Assembly (NCBI GenBank): GCA_905214345.1
Contig: CAJMLV010000042.1
Coordinates: 1 to 22,654, forward strand
Length of the DNA stretch: 22,654 nucleotides
Source of the DNA: an uncultured bacterium
GTDB taxonomy: Bacteria > Bacillota > Clostridia > Oscillospirales > Ruminococcaceae
Direction of reading: 5' to 3'
Positions 5,663-13,197 of this stretch are shown here, one piece after another. The position numbers were made by a program, and so were the translations under genes. Positions within the stretch are counted from its first letter, which is position 1. Each line of letters begins with the position of its first letter. The notes under the pieces were generated by a model that was not told the origin of the DNA, made no database searches, and saw only the letters and a program-made list of their open reading frames with translations.

Positions 5663-6205
5663 TCAGAAGTTCTTGGACTTCAGCTCAAAGTAAGCCTGGG
5701 GATGGGCGCACACCGGGCACTTGACGGGGGCATGGGTGCCGATGTAGATATAGCCGCAGTTACGGCACTGCCAGACCTGCTCGGTCTCGCGGGCAAAGAC
5801 CTTGCCGGCCTCAATGTTGGCGGCCAGGGCCTTGTAGCGCTCTTCGTGCTCCTTCTCGATGCCGGCGACCATGCTGAACAGGGCGGAAATCTCATCAAAA
5901 CCCTCTTCCTTGGCTTCGGCGGCCATGCGGGGATACATGGAGGTGTGCTCCTCGTTCTCGCCCTGGGCGGCCATCTTCAAGCAGGTCAGGGTATCGGGGA
6001 TCTCACCGTTTTCCATCAGGAGCTTGAACCAGATCTTGGCGTGCTCCTTCTCGTTGTTGGCGGTCTCATTGAAAATGGCGGAAATCTGCTCGTAGCCTTC
6101 CTTCTTGGCCTTGGAGGCAAAGTAGGTGTACTTGTTGCGGGCCTGGCTTTCACCGGCGAAAGCTTCCCACAGATTCTTTTCGGTCTTGCTGCCTTTGAGT
6201 TCCAT
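5663..6205 (-). CDS. rbr: Rubrerythrin
   Basis: A 180-residue cytoplasmic peroxidase of anaerobes that reduces hydrogen peroxide at a di-iron centre, with electrons entering through a rubredoxin-type iron. The ferritin-like domain occupies about 1-135 with the expected ligands Glu19 (GESQARNKY), Glu52-x-x-His55 (NEKEHAK), a Glu near 85-86 (NEEHTSMYP), and Glu117-x-x-His120 (IEKEHEE). The C-terminal rubredoxin-like domain has Cys147-x-x-Cys150 and Cys163-x-x-Cys166. Length is slightly below the usual 190. AGGAG lies before the ATG. It is divergent from perR and shares a 15-bp promoter element with it, so peroxide-responsive control by PerR is likely. Confidence 0.95.
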   Translation of the reverse strand: MELKGSKTEKNLWEAFAGESQARNKYTYFASKAKKEGYEQISAIFNETANNEKEHAKIWFKLLMENGEIPDTLTCLKMAAQGENEEHTSMYPRMAAEAKEEGFDEISALFSMVAGIEKEHEERYKALAANIEAGKVFARETEQVWQCRNCGYIYIGTHAPVKCPVCAHPQAYFELKSKNF

Positions 6206-6250
6206 AATACAATCTCTCCTTTATTATATGGTTGATGTCGATCACTTGTT

Positions 6251-6265
6251 TAAGATTTTGTCCTA
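6251..6265 (-). promoter_or_regulatory. Candidate PerR operator in the rubrerythrin promoter
   Basis: On the minus strand TAGGACAAAATCTTA begins 5 nt after the -10 box. It matches the element downstream of perR's -10 at 13 of 15 positions and at the same distance. It lacks the second palindromic arm seen at perR. Confidence 0.5.
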
Positions 6266-6270
6266 GACAT

Positions 6271-6299
6271 AGTATACACGGCGCCCCGGTGTCTGTCAA
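6271..6299 (-). promoter_or_regulatory. Promoter of rubrerythrin
   Basis: Consensus TTGACA (6299-6294), 17-bp spacer, TATACT (6276-6271) on the minus strand. The leader is about 60 nt. Confidence 0.85.
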
Positions 6300-6363
6300 G
6301 CCCGTTTTTGCCGTTTTTTCGTAGTATAATTTGTGAAATATGCGCAAATGTGACAAAACAACA

Positions 6364-6392
6364 TTGACAACGGCCAGCGGATACGGTAGAGT
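6364..6392 (+). promoter_or_regulatory. Promoter of perR
   Basis: Consensus TTGACA (6364-6369), 17-bp spacer, TAGAGT (6387-6392). The -10 is imperfect, but the spacing and the downstream operator support it. Confidence 0.7.
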
Positions 6393-6397
6393 ATTTA

Positions 6398-6418
6398 TAG
6401 GATACAATCTTATTGTAT
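6398..6418 (+). promoter_or_regulatory. Candidate PerR operator in the perR promoter
   Basis: TAGGATACAATCTTA (6398-6412) overlaps the perfect inverted repeat ATACAAT-CTT-ATTGTAT (6402-6418) at the predicted transcription start. The position fits autorepression. The arms are AT-rich like Fur-family boxes, but the 7-3-7 layout differs from the classical 7-1-7 PerR box. Confidence 0.6.
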
Positions 6419-6450
6419 TTGATAAATGAGACAGAAAGGACGGGACTGCC

Positions 6451-6822
6451 ATGACACGCCAAAGACGCCTGATTCTGGACCTGATGCGCCGGAGTCCGGG
6501 CCACATGACGGCCGACGAGATTTTCGCCCAGGCCCGCCAGCAGATGCCCAACATCGCCCGGGGTACGGTGTACCGCAACCTGAAGCTGATGGAACAGGCA
6601 AAGGAGATCGCGCGGCTGGAAATGCCCCAGGGCCCCGACCGGTACGATAAGACGTCGGCGCCCCACGGTCATCTGTACTGCGACGGCTGCGGTGATCTGC
6701 AGGACATCCCGGTGGTGGGCCTTGTCAAGGAACTGGAAAGCGCCATCGGCACCGAGGTGCGCAGCTACCAGCTGACCATTCACTATCTGTGCCCTGCCTG
6801 CCGGGCCAAAAACGCACAATAA
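6451..6822 (+). CDS. perR: Peroxide-sensing Fur-family repressor PerR
   Basis: A 123-residue dimeric metalloregulator. The winged helix covers about 1-65 (ARGTVYRNLKLM is the recognition region). The structural zinc site is Cys77-x-x-Cys80 plus Cys114-x-x-Cys117. Aligning by eye to Bacillus subtilis PerR, the five regulatory Fe/Mn ligands (His37, Asp85, His91, His93, Asp104) correspond to His18 (GHMTADEIF), Asp66 (RYDK), His72 and His74 (HGHLYC) and Asp85 (DLQDI), which favours PerR over Fur or Zur. The N terminus is about 20 residues shorter than the Bacillus protein. GAAAGGA precedes the ATG at good spacing. It is divergent from rubrerythrin, its probable target, and is probably autoregulated. 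Confidence 0.88.
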   Translation: MTRQRRLILDLMRRSPGHMTADEIFAQARQQMPNIARGTVYRNLKLMEQAKEIARLEMPQGPDRYDKTSAPHGHLYCDGCGDLQDIPVVGLVKELESAIGTEVRSYQLTIHYLCPACRAKNAQ

Positions 6823-6834
6823 CAGTATGGGCCG

Positions 6835-6876
6835 AAAGCCCACCGCCCAATCTCTGCGGAGGTTGGGCTTTTTCTT
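6835..6876 (+). terminator. Terminator after perR
   Basis: AAAGCCCACC pairs with GGTTGGGCTTT (one bulge), followed by a run of T, 13 nt past the stop. Confidence 0.8.
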
Positions 6877-6890
6877 TATCAGGATATGCC

Positions 6891-6935
6891 GCACGCGGGC
6901 ACAGGGTTCTCCCCTGTGCCCGCGTGCCTTTTCTC
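6891..6935 (+). terminator. Second hairpin between perR and the LysR gene
   Basis: Perfect 16-bp stem GCACGCGGGCACAGGG / CCCTGTGCCCGCGTGC (6891-6927) followed on + by CTTTTCTCTTATTT. It looks like a back-up terminator for perR. On the minus strand it follows the LysR gene but has no U-tract, so it would at most stabilise that transcript's end. Confidence 0.75.
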
Positions 6936-6964
6936 TTATTTAACCAAGTGCCTCCGCCGGAAAC

Positions 6965-7873
6965 TCAGTCCAGGCCCTCCGGGCGTTCCAGAGTCTGTTG
7001 AAGCAGCTGCAGGAACCGGCGCAGACCGGGATTGCGGTTGCCCGCCAGATACAGCGCGCCGAAGGTCATGGGTTCAAACTCCGGCAGGTCGATGTAGCAC
7101 AGCCCCTCCCGCCGGGCAGCGGGAAAGTCCGCCATCACCGCAAAGGCATACCCCGTTTCCACCAGGGTGCCCACCACGTCCTGGTTATCGCAGAAAAGTA
7201 CCTGGTCCGGGGAGCGGGCTGCCACCGCCCGGCTCTGGATGGAAAAGAGGGCCGGCGGGCAGATGGGCGGGCGACAGACCGCAATATGCCCGGCATCGGC
7301 CAGCTGCTCCACCAGCAGGCTCTCGTTTCCCGCCAGGGGATGAGTTTCGCTGCAGACACACACCGCCCGGCAATGGGTCAGGGCGCGGAATTTCTGCTTG
7401 GGCTCGGTCTCGGAATCCCGTCCCGGTCCCCGGAAGGAGAACATCATATCCACGCCGCCGTCCTCCAGCAGATTGTGCAGCGAATCAAAGGGGATCAGCC
7501 GCAGCACCGGCATCAGGCCGGGTTCCTCCACCCGCATCCGTTCCAGGGCCGGGCGCAGCACCCGCAGTTCGGTGGTGTTGCGGCAGCCGATGACCACCCG
7601 CGAAAACACCTGTGCCCGGAACTGCTTCATCCGGGCTTTGGACAATTCGGACAGTTTCAGGATCTCCCCCGCATATTGGGTGAACTGGAACCCTTCTTCG
7701 GTCAGGCGCACGCTCTTGCTGGTGCGCCGGAACAGCTTGACCCCCAGCTCATCCTCCAGGGTGTTGATCTGGTGGCTGACGGCGGGCTGGGTGATGCGCA
7801 GATGCTCCGCCGCACGGGAAAAATTCAGAAAGTTGGACACGGCCATAAAACATTCCAGCTGTGTGGTATTCAT
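6965..7873 (-). CDS. LysR-family transcriptional regulator
   Basis: A 302-residue regulator. The start MNTTQLECFMAV is chosen because GGGAGGG lies 9 nt before it; the longer frame would begin with a TTG inside that site. The N-terminal winged helix-turn-helix (about 18-37, FSRAAEHLRITQPAVSHQIN) and LEDELGVKLFRRTSKSVRLT are diagnostic. Residues 90-295 form the usual two-lobed effector-binding domain; its ligand is not recognisable. It is transcribed away from the MarR/ABC exporter operon across a 181-bp gap, so that operon is a possible target, although LysR proteins often act on more distant genes as well. Confidence 0.93.
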   Translation of the reverse strand: MNTTQLECFMAVSNFLNFSRAAEHLRITQPAVSHQINTLEDELGVKLFRRTSKSVRLTEEGFQFTQYAGEILKLSELSKARMKQFRAQVFSRVVIGCRNTTELRVLRPALERMRVEEPGLMPVLRLIPFDSLHNLLEDGGVDMMFSFRGPGRDSETEPKQKFRALTHCRAVCVCSETHPLAGNESLLVEQLADAGHIAVCRPPICPPALFSIQSRAVAARSPDQVLFCDNQDVVGTLVETGYAFAVMADFPAARREGLCYIDLPEFEPMTFGALYLAGNRNPGLRRFLQLLQQTLERPEGLD

Positions 7874-7947
7874 AACAGAAATCCCTCCCAAACGGCGCCG
7901 TTACGACTTCCGGAGCATATTCAATTAACTCGGTTTATAAACATCTT

Positions 7948-7960
7948 TTATAGAATATAA
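7948..7960. promoter_or_regulatory. AT-rich inverted repeat in the LysR/MarR intergenic region
   Basis: Perfect TTATA-GAA-TATAA palindrome, 75 bp upstream of the LysR start and about 12 bp upstream of the MarR -35 box. LysR sites are AT-rich dyads in this kind of position. Alternatively it is just the -10 region of the lysR promoter, which I could not define. Confidence 0.35.
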
Positions 7961-7971
7961 CAGATTTGAAT

Positions 7972-8000
7972 TTCACATGCAAGGCTGATCGTGGTATAAA
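7972..8000 (+). promoter_or_regulatory. Promoter of the marR-ABC exporter operon
   Basis: TTCACA (7972-7977), 17-bp spacer, TATAAA (7995-8000), with transcription start predicted near 8007. Confidence 0.75.
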
Positions 8001-8006
8001 ACTGTA

Positions 8007-8024
8007 CGGAACGAAACTGTTCCG
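8007..8024. promoter_or_regulatory. Candidate MarR operator
   Basis: Perfect inverted repeat CGGAAC-GAAACT-GTTCCG at the predicted transcription start of the marR operon, the position expected for autorepression. Confidence 0.5.
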
Positions 8025-8054
8025 CTGCGAACAATTCTTCACAGAGGCGTAACT

Positions 8055-8513
8055 ATGGCAACAGTAAACCGGGAATCTTTGGTGCGGGACAACCGCCGCA
8101 TCAGCATACAGATCGAGCGGCTGGCCACCGAAGCACTGGCCGGCCATGATCTGACCGCCATGCAGGCCAACATGCTGCAGTACATCCTTTGCCACTCCGA
8201 CCGGGGCACCTCCCTCACCGCCATACACCGGGAATACGGGTATTCCATGGCGGCACTTTCGGGGATGCTCAAACGGCTGCGGCGCAAGGGGTATGTGCGG
8301 GTGGAACCCTGCGACGATGACGACCGCCGCAAGCTGCTGTTCGGCACCGAACAGAGCGAGGCGCTGCAGGAGGACCTGAACCGGTCCATGCGCGCCACCG
8401 AACAGCAGCTGTACGACTGTTTTACTCCCGAGGAACTGGCCGACCTGGACCGCCTGCAAAAGAAGATGCTGCGGAACCTTTCGGCATTAAAAGAAACACA
8501 AGGAGGCATCTGA
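8055..8513 (+). CDS. MarR-family transcriptional regulator of the adjacent ABC exporter
   Basis: A 152-residue winged-helix repressor. The DNA-binding core spans about residues 33-100 (LTAMQANMLQYILCH, YGYSMAALSGMLKRLRRKGY) with the typical DDDDRRK wing. The dimerisation helices lie at the ends. It is the first gene of an operon with two ABC half-transporters (3-nt gap to the next start), a standard arrangement in which the regulator releases its operon when it binds a drug or metabolite. GAGG lies before the ATG. A dyad at the transcription start (8007-8024) is its probable operator. Confidence 0.92.
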   Translation: MATVNRESLVRDNRRISIQIERLATEALAGHDLTAMQANMLQYILCHSDRGTSLTAIHREYGYSMAALSGMLKRLRRKGYVRVEPCDDDDRRKLLFGTEQSEALQEDLNRSMRATEQQLYDCFTPEELADLDRLQKKMLRNLSALKETQGGI

Positions 8514-8516
8514 ATC

Positions 8517-10256
8517 GTGAAAAACGTATTGCGCCAGCTGGGCCGCTACCGGCGGGACACATGGCTCTGCATCGCCATGACCAGCCTGGAAGTCATCATG
8601 GAGATCCTGCTGCCCTTCATCACCGCTCTGATCATTGACGAAGGCCTGGAGGCCGCCAGCCTGCCCACCGTCTACCGGTACGGCATCCTGATGGTGGTCA
8701 TGTCCTTCTGCAGCCTGGCATTCGGCGCTCTGGGCGGCAAGTTTGCGGCCAGCGCTTCGTCCGGTCTGGCGGCCAACCTGCGGGAAGCCGTGTACAACAA
8801 TATCCAGACCTTTTCCTTCTCCAACATCGACAAGTTCAGCGTTCCCGGCCTGGTCACCCGCATGACCACCGACATCACCAACGTACAGAACGCCTACATG
8901 ATGCTCATCCGCGTGGCGGTGCGCTCTCCCCTGATGCTGGTGTTCAGCTACATCATGTGCCTGATCATCAGCCCCAAGCTGAGCCTGACCTTCCTGCTGG
9001 CGGTGCTGTTCCTGGCCATTGTGCTGGGCGTCATCATAGTGGTGACCATGAAGATCTTCACCGAAGTGTTCAGCAAGTACGATGACCTGAACGCCAGCGT
9101 GCAGGAGAACATCTCCGCCATCCGGGTGGTCAAGGCTTTCGTGCGGGAAGACTACGAAAACGCCAAGTTCAGCAAGGCTTCGAACAACCTGTACCGCATG
9201 TTCGTCAAGGCCGAAGGCCTGCTGGCCTTCAACAACCCCGCCATGATGCTGGCTGTGTATTTCTGCATCATCATGGTATCCTGGCTGGGCGCCCACTTCA
9301 TCGTAGGCGGCAGCATGTCCGCCGGTGAGCTGACCAGCCTGTTCAGCTACGTTATGAGCCTGATGATGAGCCTGATGATGCTCTCCATGGTGGTGGTCAT
9401 GCTCACCATGTCCATGGCCAGCATCCGCCGTATCAGCGAAGTGCTGGACGAGACCCCCGACCTGGCCGAGCCCGAACAGCCCGTGTACGACGTGGCCGAC
9501 GGCAGCATCGACTTTGACAACGTGGACTTCTCCTACAAGCACGGCAGCGGCAAGAACGCCCTGTCCGGCATTGACCTGCACATCCGCTCCGGCGAGACCA
9601 TCGGCGTGATCGGCGGCACCGGTTCGGGCAAGAGCAGCCTGGTGAACCTGATCTGCCGCCTGTACGACACCGACAAGGGCACCGTCAGGGTAGGCGGCCT
9701 GGACGTGCGCCGCTACGACATGGAAAGCCTGCGCAACCAGGTATCGGTGGTGCTGCAGAAGAACACCCTGTTCTCCGGCACCATTCTGGATAACCTGCGC
9801 TGGGGCAACCCCGACGCCACCGAGGAAGAGTGCAAGGCCGCCTGCCAGGCCGCCTGCGCCGATGAGTTCATCGACCGCTTCCCAGACGGCTACAACACCC
9901 GCATCGAGCGGGGCGGCAACAACGTATCCGGCGGTCAGAAGCAGCGCCTGTGCATCGCCCGCGCCCTGCTGAAAAAGCCCAAAGTGCTGATCCTGGACGA
10001 CTCCACCAGCGCCGTGGACACCGCCACCGACGCCAAGATCCGGGCCGCTTTCGCCAAGGAGATCCCCGGCACCACCAAGATCATCATTGCCCAGCGTATC
10101 TCCAGCGTGGAGCACGCCGACCGCATCCTGGTGCTGGACAACGGCCGCATCAACGGCTTCGATACCCACGAGAACCTGCTCAAGACCAATGCCATCTACC
10201 GTGAGATCTACGAATCCCAGGTCAAGGGCGGCGGCGACTTCGACCAGCCCGCTTGA
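8517..10256 (+). CDS. ABC exporter half-transporter with degenerate ATP site (heterodimer partner 1)
   Basis: A 579-residue protein with an N-terminal six-helix exporter domain (about 15-300) and a C-terminal ATPase domain (about 328-575). The start is GTG with AGGAGG 10 nt before. Walker A is GGTGSGKSS (366-374) and the signature is VSGGQ (470-474). Walker B is LILDD: the catalytic Glu is replaced by Asp495. The H-loop His is replaced by Gln526 (IIIAQR). Both changes mark the non-hydrolytic site of heterodimeric exporters such as TM287/288, LmrCD and BmrCD. The substrate is unknown; multidrug efflux is suggested by the MarR gene in front. It is cotranscribed with its partner. Confidence 0.93.
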   Translation: MKNVLRQLGRYRRDTWLCIAMTSLEVIMEILLPFITALIIDEGLEAASLPTVYRYGILMVVMSFCSLAFGALGGKFAASASSGLAANLREAVYNNIQTFSFSNIDKFSVPGLVTRMTTDITNVQNAYMMLIRVAVRSPLMLVFSYIMCLIISPKLSLTFLLAVLFLAIVLGVIIVVTMKIFTEVFSKYDDLNASVQENISAIRVVKAFVREDYENAKFSKASNNLYRMFVKAEGLLAFNNPAMMLAVYFCIIMVSWLGAHFIVGGSMSAGELTSLFSYVMSLMMSLMMLSMVVVMLTMSMASIRRISEVLDETPDLAEPEQPVYDVADGSIDFDNVDFSYKHGSGKNALSGIDLHIRSGETIGVIGGTGSGKSSLVNLICRLYDTDKGTVRVGGLDVRRYDMESLRNQVSVVLQKNTLFSGTILDNLRWGNPDATEEECKAACQAACADEFIDRFPDGYNTRIERGGNNVSGGQKQRLCIARALLKKPKVLILDDSTSAVDTATDAKIRAAFAKEIPGTTKIIIAQRISSVEHADRILVLDNGRINGFDTHENLLKTNAIYREIYESQVKGGGDFDQPA

Positions 10257-10272
10257 AAGGAGAGTTGAAACG

Positions 10273-12159
10273 ATGAACGAAAAGCCTTCCCGCAGCGCAT
10301 CGCTGGGTGTGCTGAACCGTGTGCTGGGCTATATGCTGCACACCTATAAATGGCCCTTTCTGGCGGTGGTGGTCTGCATCCTGATCTCGGCCAGCGCCAC
10401 CGTAGCAGGTGCCTCCTTCCCCCAGACGCTGGTGGATGACTACATCACCCCCATGCTGGCCAGCGGCAGCAGCGATCACAGCCAGCTGGCCAGCTCCCTG
10501 CTGAACCTGATCTTCCTGCTGGCCCTGGGCGTGGTGGCCTCCTTCGCCTACAACCGCATCATGGTCACCATCTGCCAGGGCACCCTGAAACGCCTGCGCA
10601 ACGACCTGTTCCGCAAGATGGAGTCGCTGCCCATCAAATACTTTGACACCCACGCCCACGGCGACATCATGTCGGTGTACACCAACGACGTGGACACCCT
10701 GCGCCAGCTCATGAGCCAGAGCATCCCTCAGGTCATCAACTCCGGCGTGACCATGGTGGTCACCCTGGTGACCATGCTGGTGCTCAACCCCACCCTGAGC
10801 GTCATCTCCATCCTCACCGCCGTGGTCATGGTGGCGGTGGCCAAGAATTTTTCCCGCCTGTCCGGCCGGTACTATGTGGAACAGCAGAAAAACCTGGGCA
10901 TTGTGGATGGCTTCATCGAAGAAATGCTGGACGGCCAGAAGGTGGTCAAGGTCTTCTGTCATGAAGAAGCCGCCAAGGCGGACTTCCACCGTGTGAACGA
11001 AGCCCTGCGGGACAGCGCCGACAAGGCCAACCGCTACGCCAACCTGCTCATGCCCGTGAACGGCAACATCGGCTGGCTGAGCTACGCCATCGTGGCCGTG
11101 GTGGGCGCCATCCTGGGTATCAACGGCATGGCCGGGGTCACTCTGGGCACCGTCATCACCTTTGTGGGCCTGAACAAGAGCTTCACCCAGCCCATCACCC
11201 AGATCAGCACCCAGCTGAACTTCGTGGTCAACGCTGCGGCCGGCGCCCAGCGTGTGTTTGACCTGATGGACCAGACCCCCGAAAAGGACGAAGGGTATGT
11301 GGAGCTGGTCAACGCCAAGGAAAATGACGACGGCACCGTGCAGGAAAGCAAGGAACGCACCAACGTCTGGGCGTGGAAGCATCCCCACAAAGCCGACGGC
11401 ACCGTGACCTATGCCAAGCTGGAGGGCGGCGTAGTCTTTGACGACGTGGACTTCGGCTACGACGAAAACAAGATGGTGCTGCACAACATCAGCCTGTGGG
11501 CCAAGCCGGGCCAGAAGATCGCCTTTGTGGGCGCCACCGGCGCGGGCAAGACCACCATCACCAACCTGATCAACCGTTTCTACGACATTGCAGACGGCAA
11601 GATCCGCTATGACGGCATCAACATCAACAAGATCAAAAAGCCCGACCTGCGGCGCAGCCTGGGCATCGTCCTGCAGGACACCCACCTGTTCACCGGCACC
11701 GTCATGGAAAATATCCGCTACGGACGGCTGGAGGCCAGCGATGAAGAGTGCATCGCCGCCGCCAAGCTGGCCAACGCCGACGGCTTTATCCGCCGCCTGC
11801 CCGACGGATACAATACCATGCTCACCGGCGACGGCGCCAACCTGAGCCAGGGCCAGCGCCAGCTGCTGGCCATTGCCCGGGCGGCCGTGGCTGACCCGCC
11901 GGTGCTGATCCTGGACGAGGCCACCTCCTCCATCGACACCCGCACCGAAAAACTGGTGCAGGACGGCATGGACGCCCTGATGTACGGGCGCACCACCTTC
12001 GTCATTGCCCACCGTCTTTCCACCGTGCGCAACGCCGACTGCATCATGGTCATGGACCAGGGCCGCATTACCGAGCGCGGCACCCACGACGATCTCATCG
12101 CCAAGAAGGGCACCTACTACCGCCTGTACACCGGCAACTTTGCCGACGAACCGGCCTGA
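10273..12159 (+). CDS. ABC exporter half-transporter with canonical catalytic residues (heterodimer partner 2)
   Basis: A 628-residue protein with an exporter membrane domain (about 20-330) and an ATPase domain (about 385-620). The start ATG has GGAGAG upstream, 16 bp after the partner gene. Walker A GATGAGKTT (420-428), Walker B LILDE with catalytic Glu549, and His580 (VIAHR) are intact. The signature is LSQGQ (524-528) rather than LSGGQ, and it would complete the degenerate site formed with partner 1. Between the two domains lies a charged extra segment of about 45 residues (340-385, including ERTNVWAWKHPHKADG), a feature I associate with Clostridia LmrD-like proteins. A strong terminator follows. 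Confidence 0.94.
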   Translation: MNEKPSRSASLGVLNRVLGYMLHTYKWPFLAVVVCILISASATVAGASFPQTLVDDYITPMLASGSSDHSQLASSLLNLIFLLALGVVASFAYNRIMVTICQGTLKRLRNDLFRKMESLPIKYFDTHAHGDIMSVYTNDVDTLRQLMSQSIPQVINSGVTMVVTLVTMLVLNPTLSVISILTAVVMVAVAKNFSRLSGRYYVEQQKNLGIVDGFIEEMLDGQKVVKVFCHEEAAKADFHRVNEALRDSADKANRYANLLMPVNGNIGWLSYAIVAVVGAILGINGMAGVTLGTVITFVGLNKSFTQPITQISTQLNFVVNAAAGAQRVFDLMDQTPEKDEGYVELVNAKENDDGTVQESKERTNVWAWKHPHKADGTVTYAKLEGGVVFDDVDFGYDENKMVLHNISLWAKPGQKIAFVGATGAGKTTITNLINRFYDIADGKIRYDGININKIKKPDLRRSLGIVLQDTHLFTGTVMENIRYGRLEASDEECIAAAKLANADGFIRRLPDGYNTMLTGDGANLSQGQRQLLAIARAAVADPPVLILDEATSSIDTRTEKLVQDGMDALMYGRTTFVIAHRLSTVRNADCIMVMDQGRITERGTHDDLIAKKGTYYRLYTGNFADEPA

Positions 12160-12170
12160 TCGCATACACA

Positions 12171-12215
12171 AAAGCCGTGGCGGCTCCGATTTTTTCGGAG
12201 CCGCCACGGCTTTTT
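12171..12215. terminator. Bidirectional terminator between the ABC operon and the lipoprotein gene
   Basis: A perfect stem of about 18 bp (AAAGCCGTGGCGGCTCCG / CGGAGCCGCCACGGCTTT) with T runs on both strands, located between convergent genes. Confidence 0.92.
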
Positions 12216-12236
12216 CCTTTATATATTGCCCGATCC

Positions 12237-12944
12237 TCAGAAAGGGTGCACCATTTTCCCGAAACTGACCATCCAGGTCTCTTCGTCCGCCTTGGCCAGC
12301 CAGACGGTCACATCCCAGTTGTTCTCAAACCAGGCATCTATGGCCTCCTGCCCGTACCACTTGGGAGTTTCCTCCCCGTTCATGCTGACGCTGCCCGCCG
12401 GTTTATCCTCAAAGGATACGCCGTTTCCCTCATGCAGGGCCACAAATCCCTGCCGGAACCGCTCCAGCTCTTCCTCGTCCCAATCCTGGGACAAAGGCTT
12501 GGCGGAATGCCAGCAGATCAGATCTTGCGAGACGTAATCACTCTCCAGAGTTACCTCTACCTCATCAGGTATTATGTAAAATTGAGCGGGGCGATAACTG
12601 TCCACCGGGTCCCCCAGATAGGCGGTGAGCTTTTTCTCCATGGCCTCCTTGTCGTCGGCGTCCAGGTTCCACAGAACCCCCTGCAGCTCGCCGGTGAGGG
12701 AATCATAGTCGAAGGTCAGGTCGTACACCGGCAGATCAAAGAATTCCGCCTGCTCCACCTTGATCTTGTTTTCCTCCTCGGTATAGGCCATCCCTTGCTC
12801 GGTGAGCAAAACGGTCAGCTCTTCCGGGGTAGTGTCCCAGGGATACCCGGGCACCTCCATGGTCTCGGCGCCGGGGTGTCCGCCGCAGCCCCCCAGGGTC
12901 AGGGCCGCTGCCAGACACGCGACTGCCGGCAAAGTTTTCTTCAT
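12237..12944 (-). CDS. Putative lipoprotein of unknown function
   Basis: A 235-residue secreted protein. Residues 1-20 are a lipoprotein signal (MKKTLPAVACLAAALTLGGC) with lipobox LGGC, so Cys20 would be lipidated and the protein anchored outside the membrane. The mature part is acidic with many Trp and Tyr residues and no motif I recognise; the pattern of a YPWDTTPEELTVLL stretch followed by mixed alpha/beta segments suggests a small globular domain. GAGGAGGG precedes the ATG. It is a single-gene unit between the ABC operon (convergent) and the atp operon (divergent), and neither neighbour gives a clear clue to its role. Confidence 0.85.
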   Translation of the reverse strand: MKKTLPAVACLAAALTLGGCGGHPGAETMEVPGYPWDTTPEELTVLLTEQGMAYTEEENKIKVEQAEFFDLPVYDLTFDYDSLTGELQGVLWNLDADDKEAMEKKLTAYLGDPVDSYRPAQFYIIPDEVEVTLESDYVSQDLICWHSAKPLSQDWDEEELERFRQGFVALHEGNGVSFEDKPAGSVSMNGEETPKWYGQEAIDAWFENNWDVTVWLAKADEETWMVSFGKMVHPF

Positions 12945-13001
12945 CGAAATCCCTCCTCTTTCGGGTACGTATCCGGCACCGCAGGGTCGGTGCTTGTTTT
13001 C

Positions 13002-13030
13002 AGTATAGTTTACCGTTCCTGTATTTTCCA
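13002..13030 (-). promoter_or_regulatory. Possible promoter of the lipoprotein gene
   Basis: TGGAAA (13030-13025), 17-bp spacer, TATACT (13007-13002) on the minus strand. The -10 is good and the -35 matches 4 of 6. Confidence 0.55.
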
Positions 13031-13110
13031 GATGACAGACTGCCCAAAATCTTACAGTGGAAAACAGGCGGTTTCACGGTTCCATATCGATATTTTCTTC
13101 TGAATTTCTG

Positions 13111-13139
13111 TTGAGATTGCCGACTTTTTTTGGTATACT
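13111..13139 (+). promoter_or_regulatory. Promoter of the atp operon
   Basis: TTGAGA (13111-13116), 17-bp spacer with a T-run, TATACT (13134-13139). It is about 60 bp before the first atp gene and the only good promoter seen ahead of the operon. Confidence 0.85.
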
Positions 13140-13197
13140 GTTGAAAGGATTTGTTTGCATCAGAGCGGCATACCGCGGAAAGGAGCGCTGACCGGAT

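Noticed and set aside
8487..12207. Long open frames on the minus strand opposite both ABC genes
   Set aside because: They mirror the codon pattern of the GC-rich ABC genes, are full of low-complexity His/Gly/Val/Ala repeats, and have no ribosome binding site; the plus-strand genes have complete ABC motifs.
13084..13093. Palindrome ATATCGATAT upstream of the atp promoter
   Set aside because: Short and AT-rich, easily expected by chance; no second copy at other promoters in the window.
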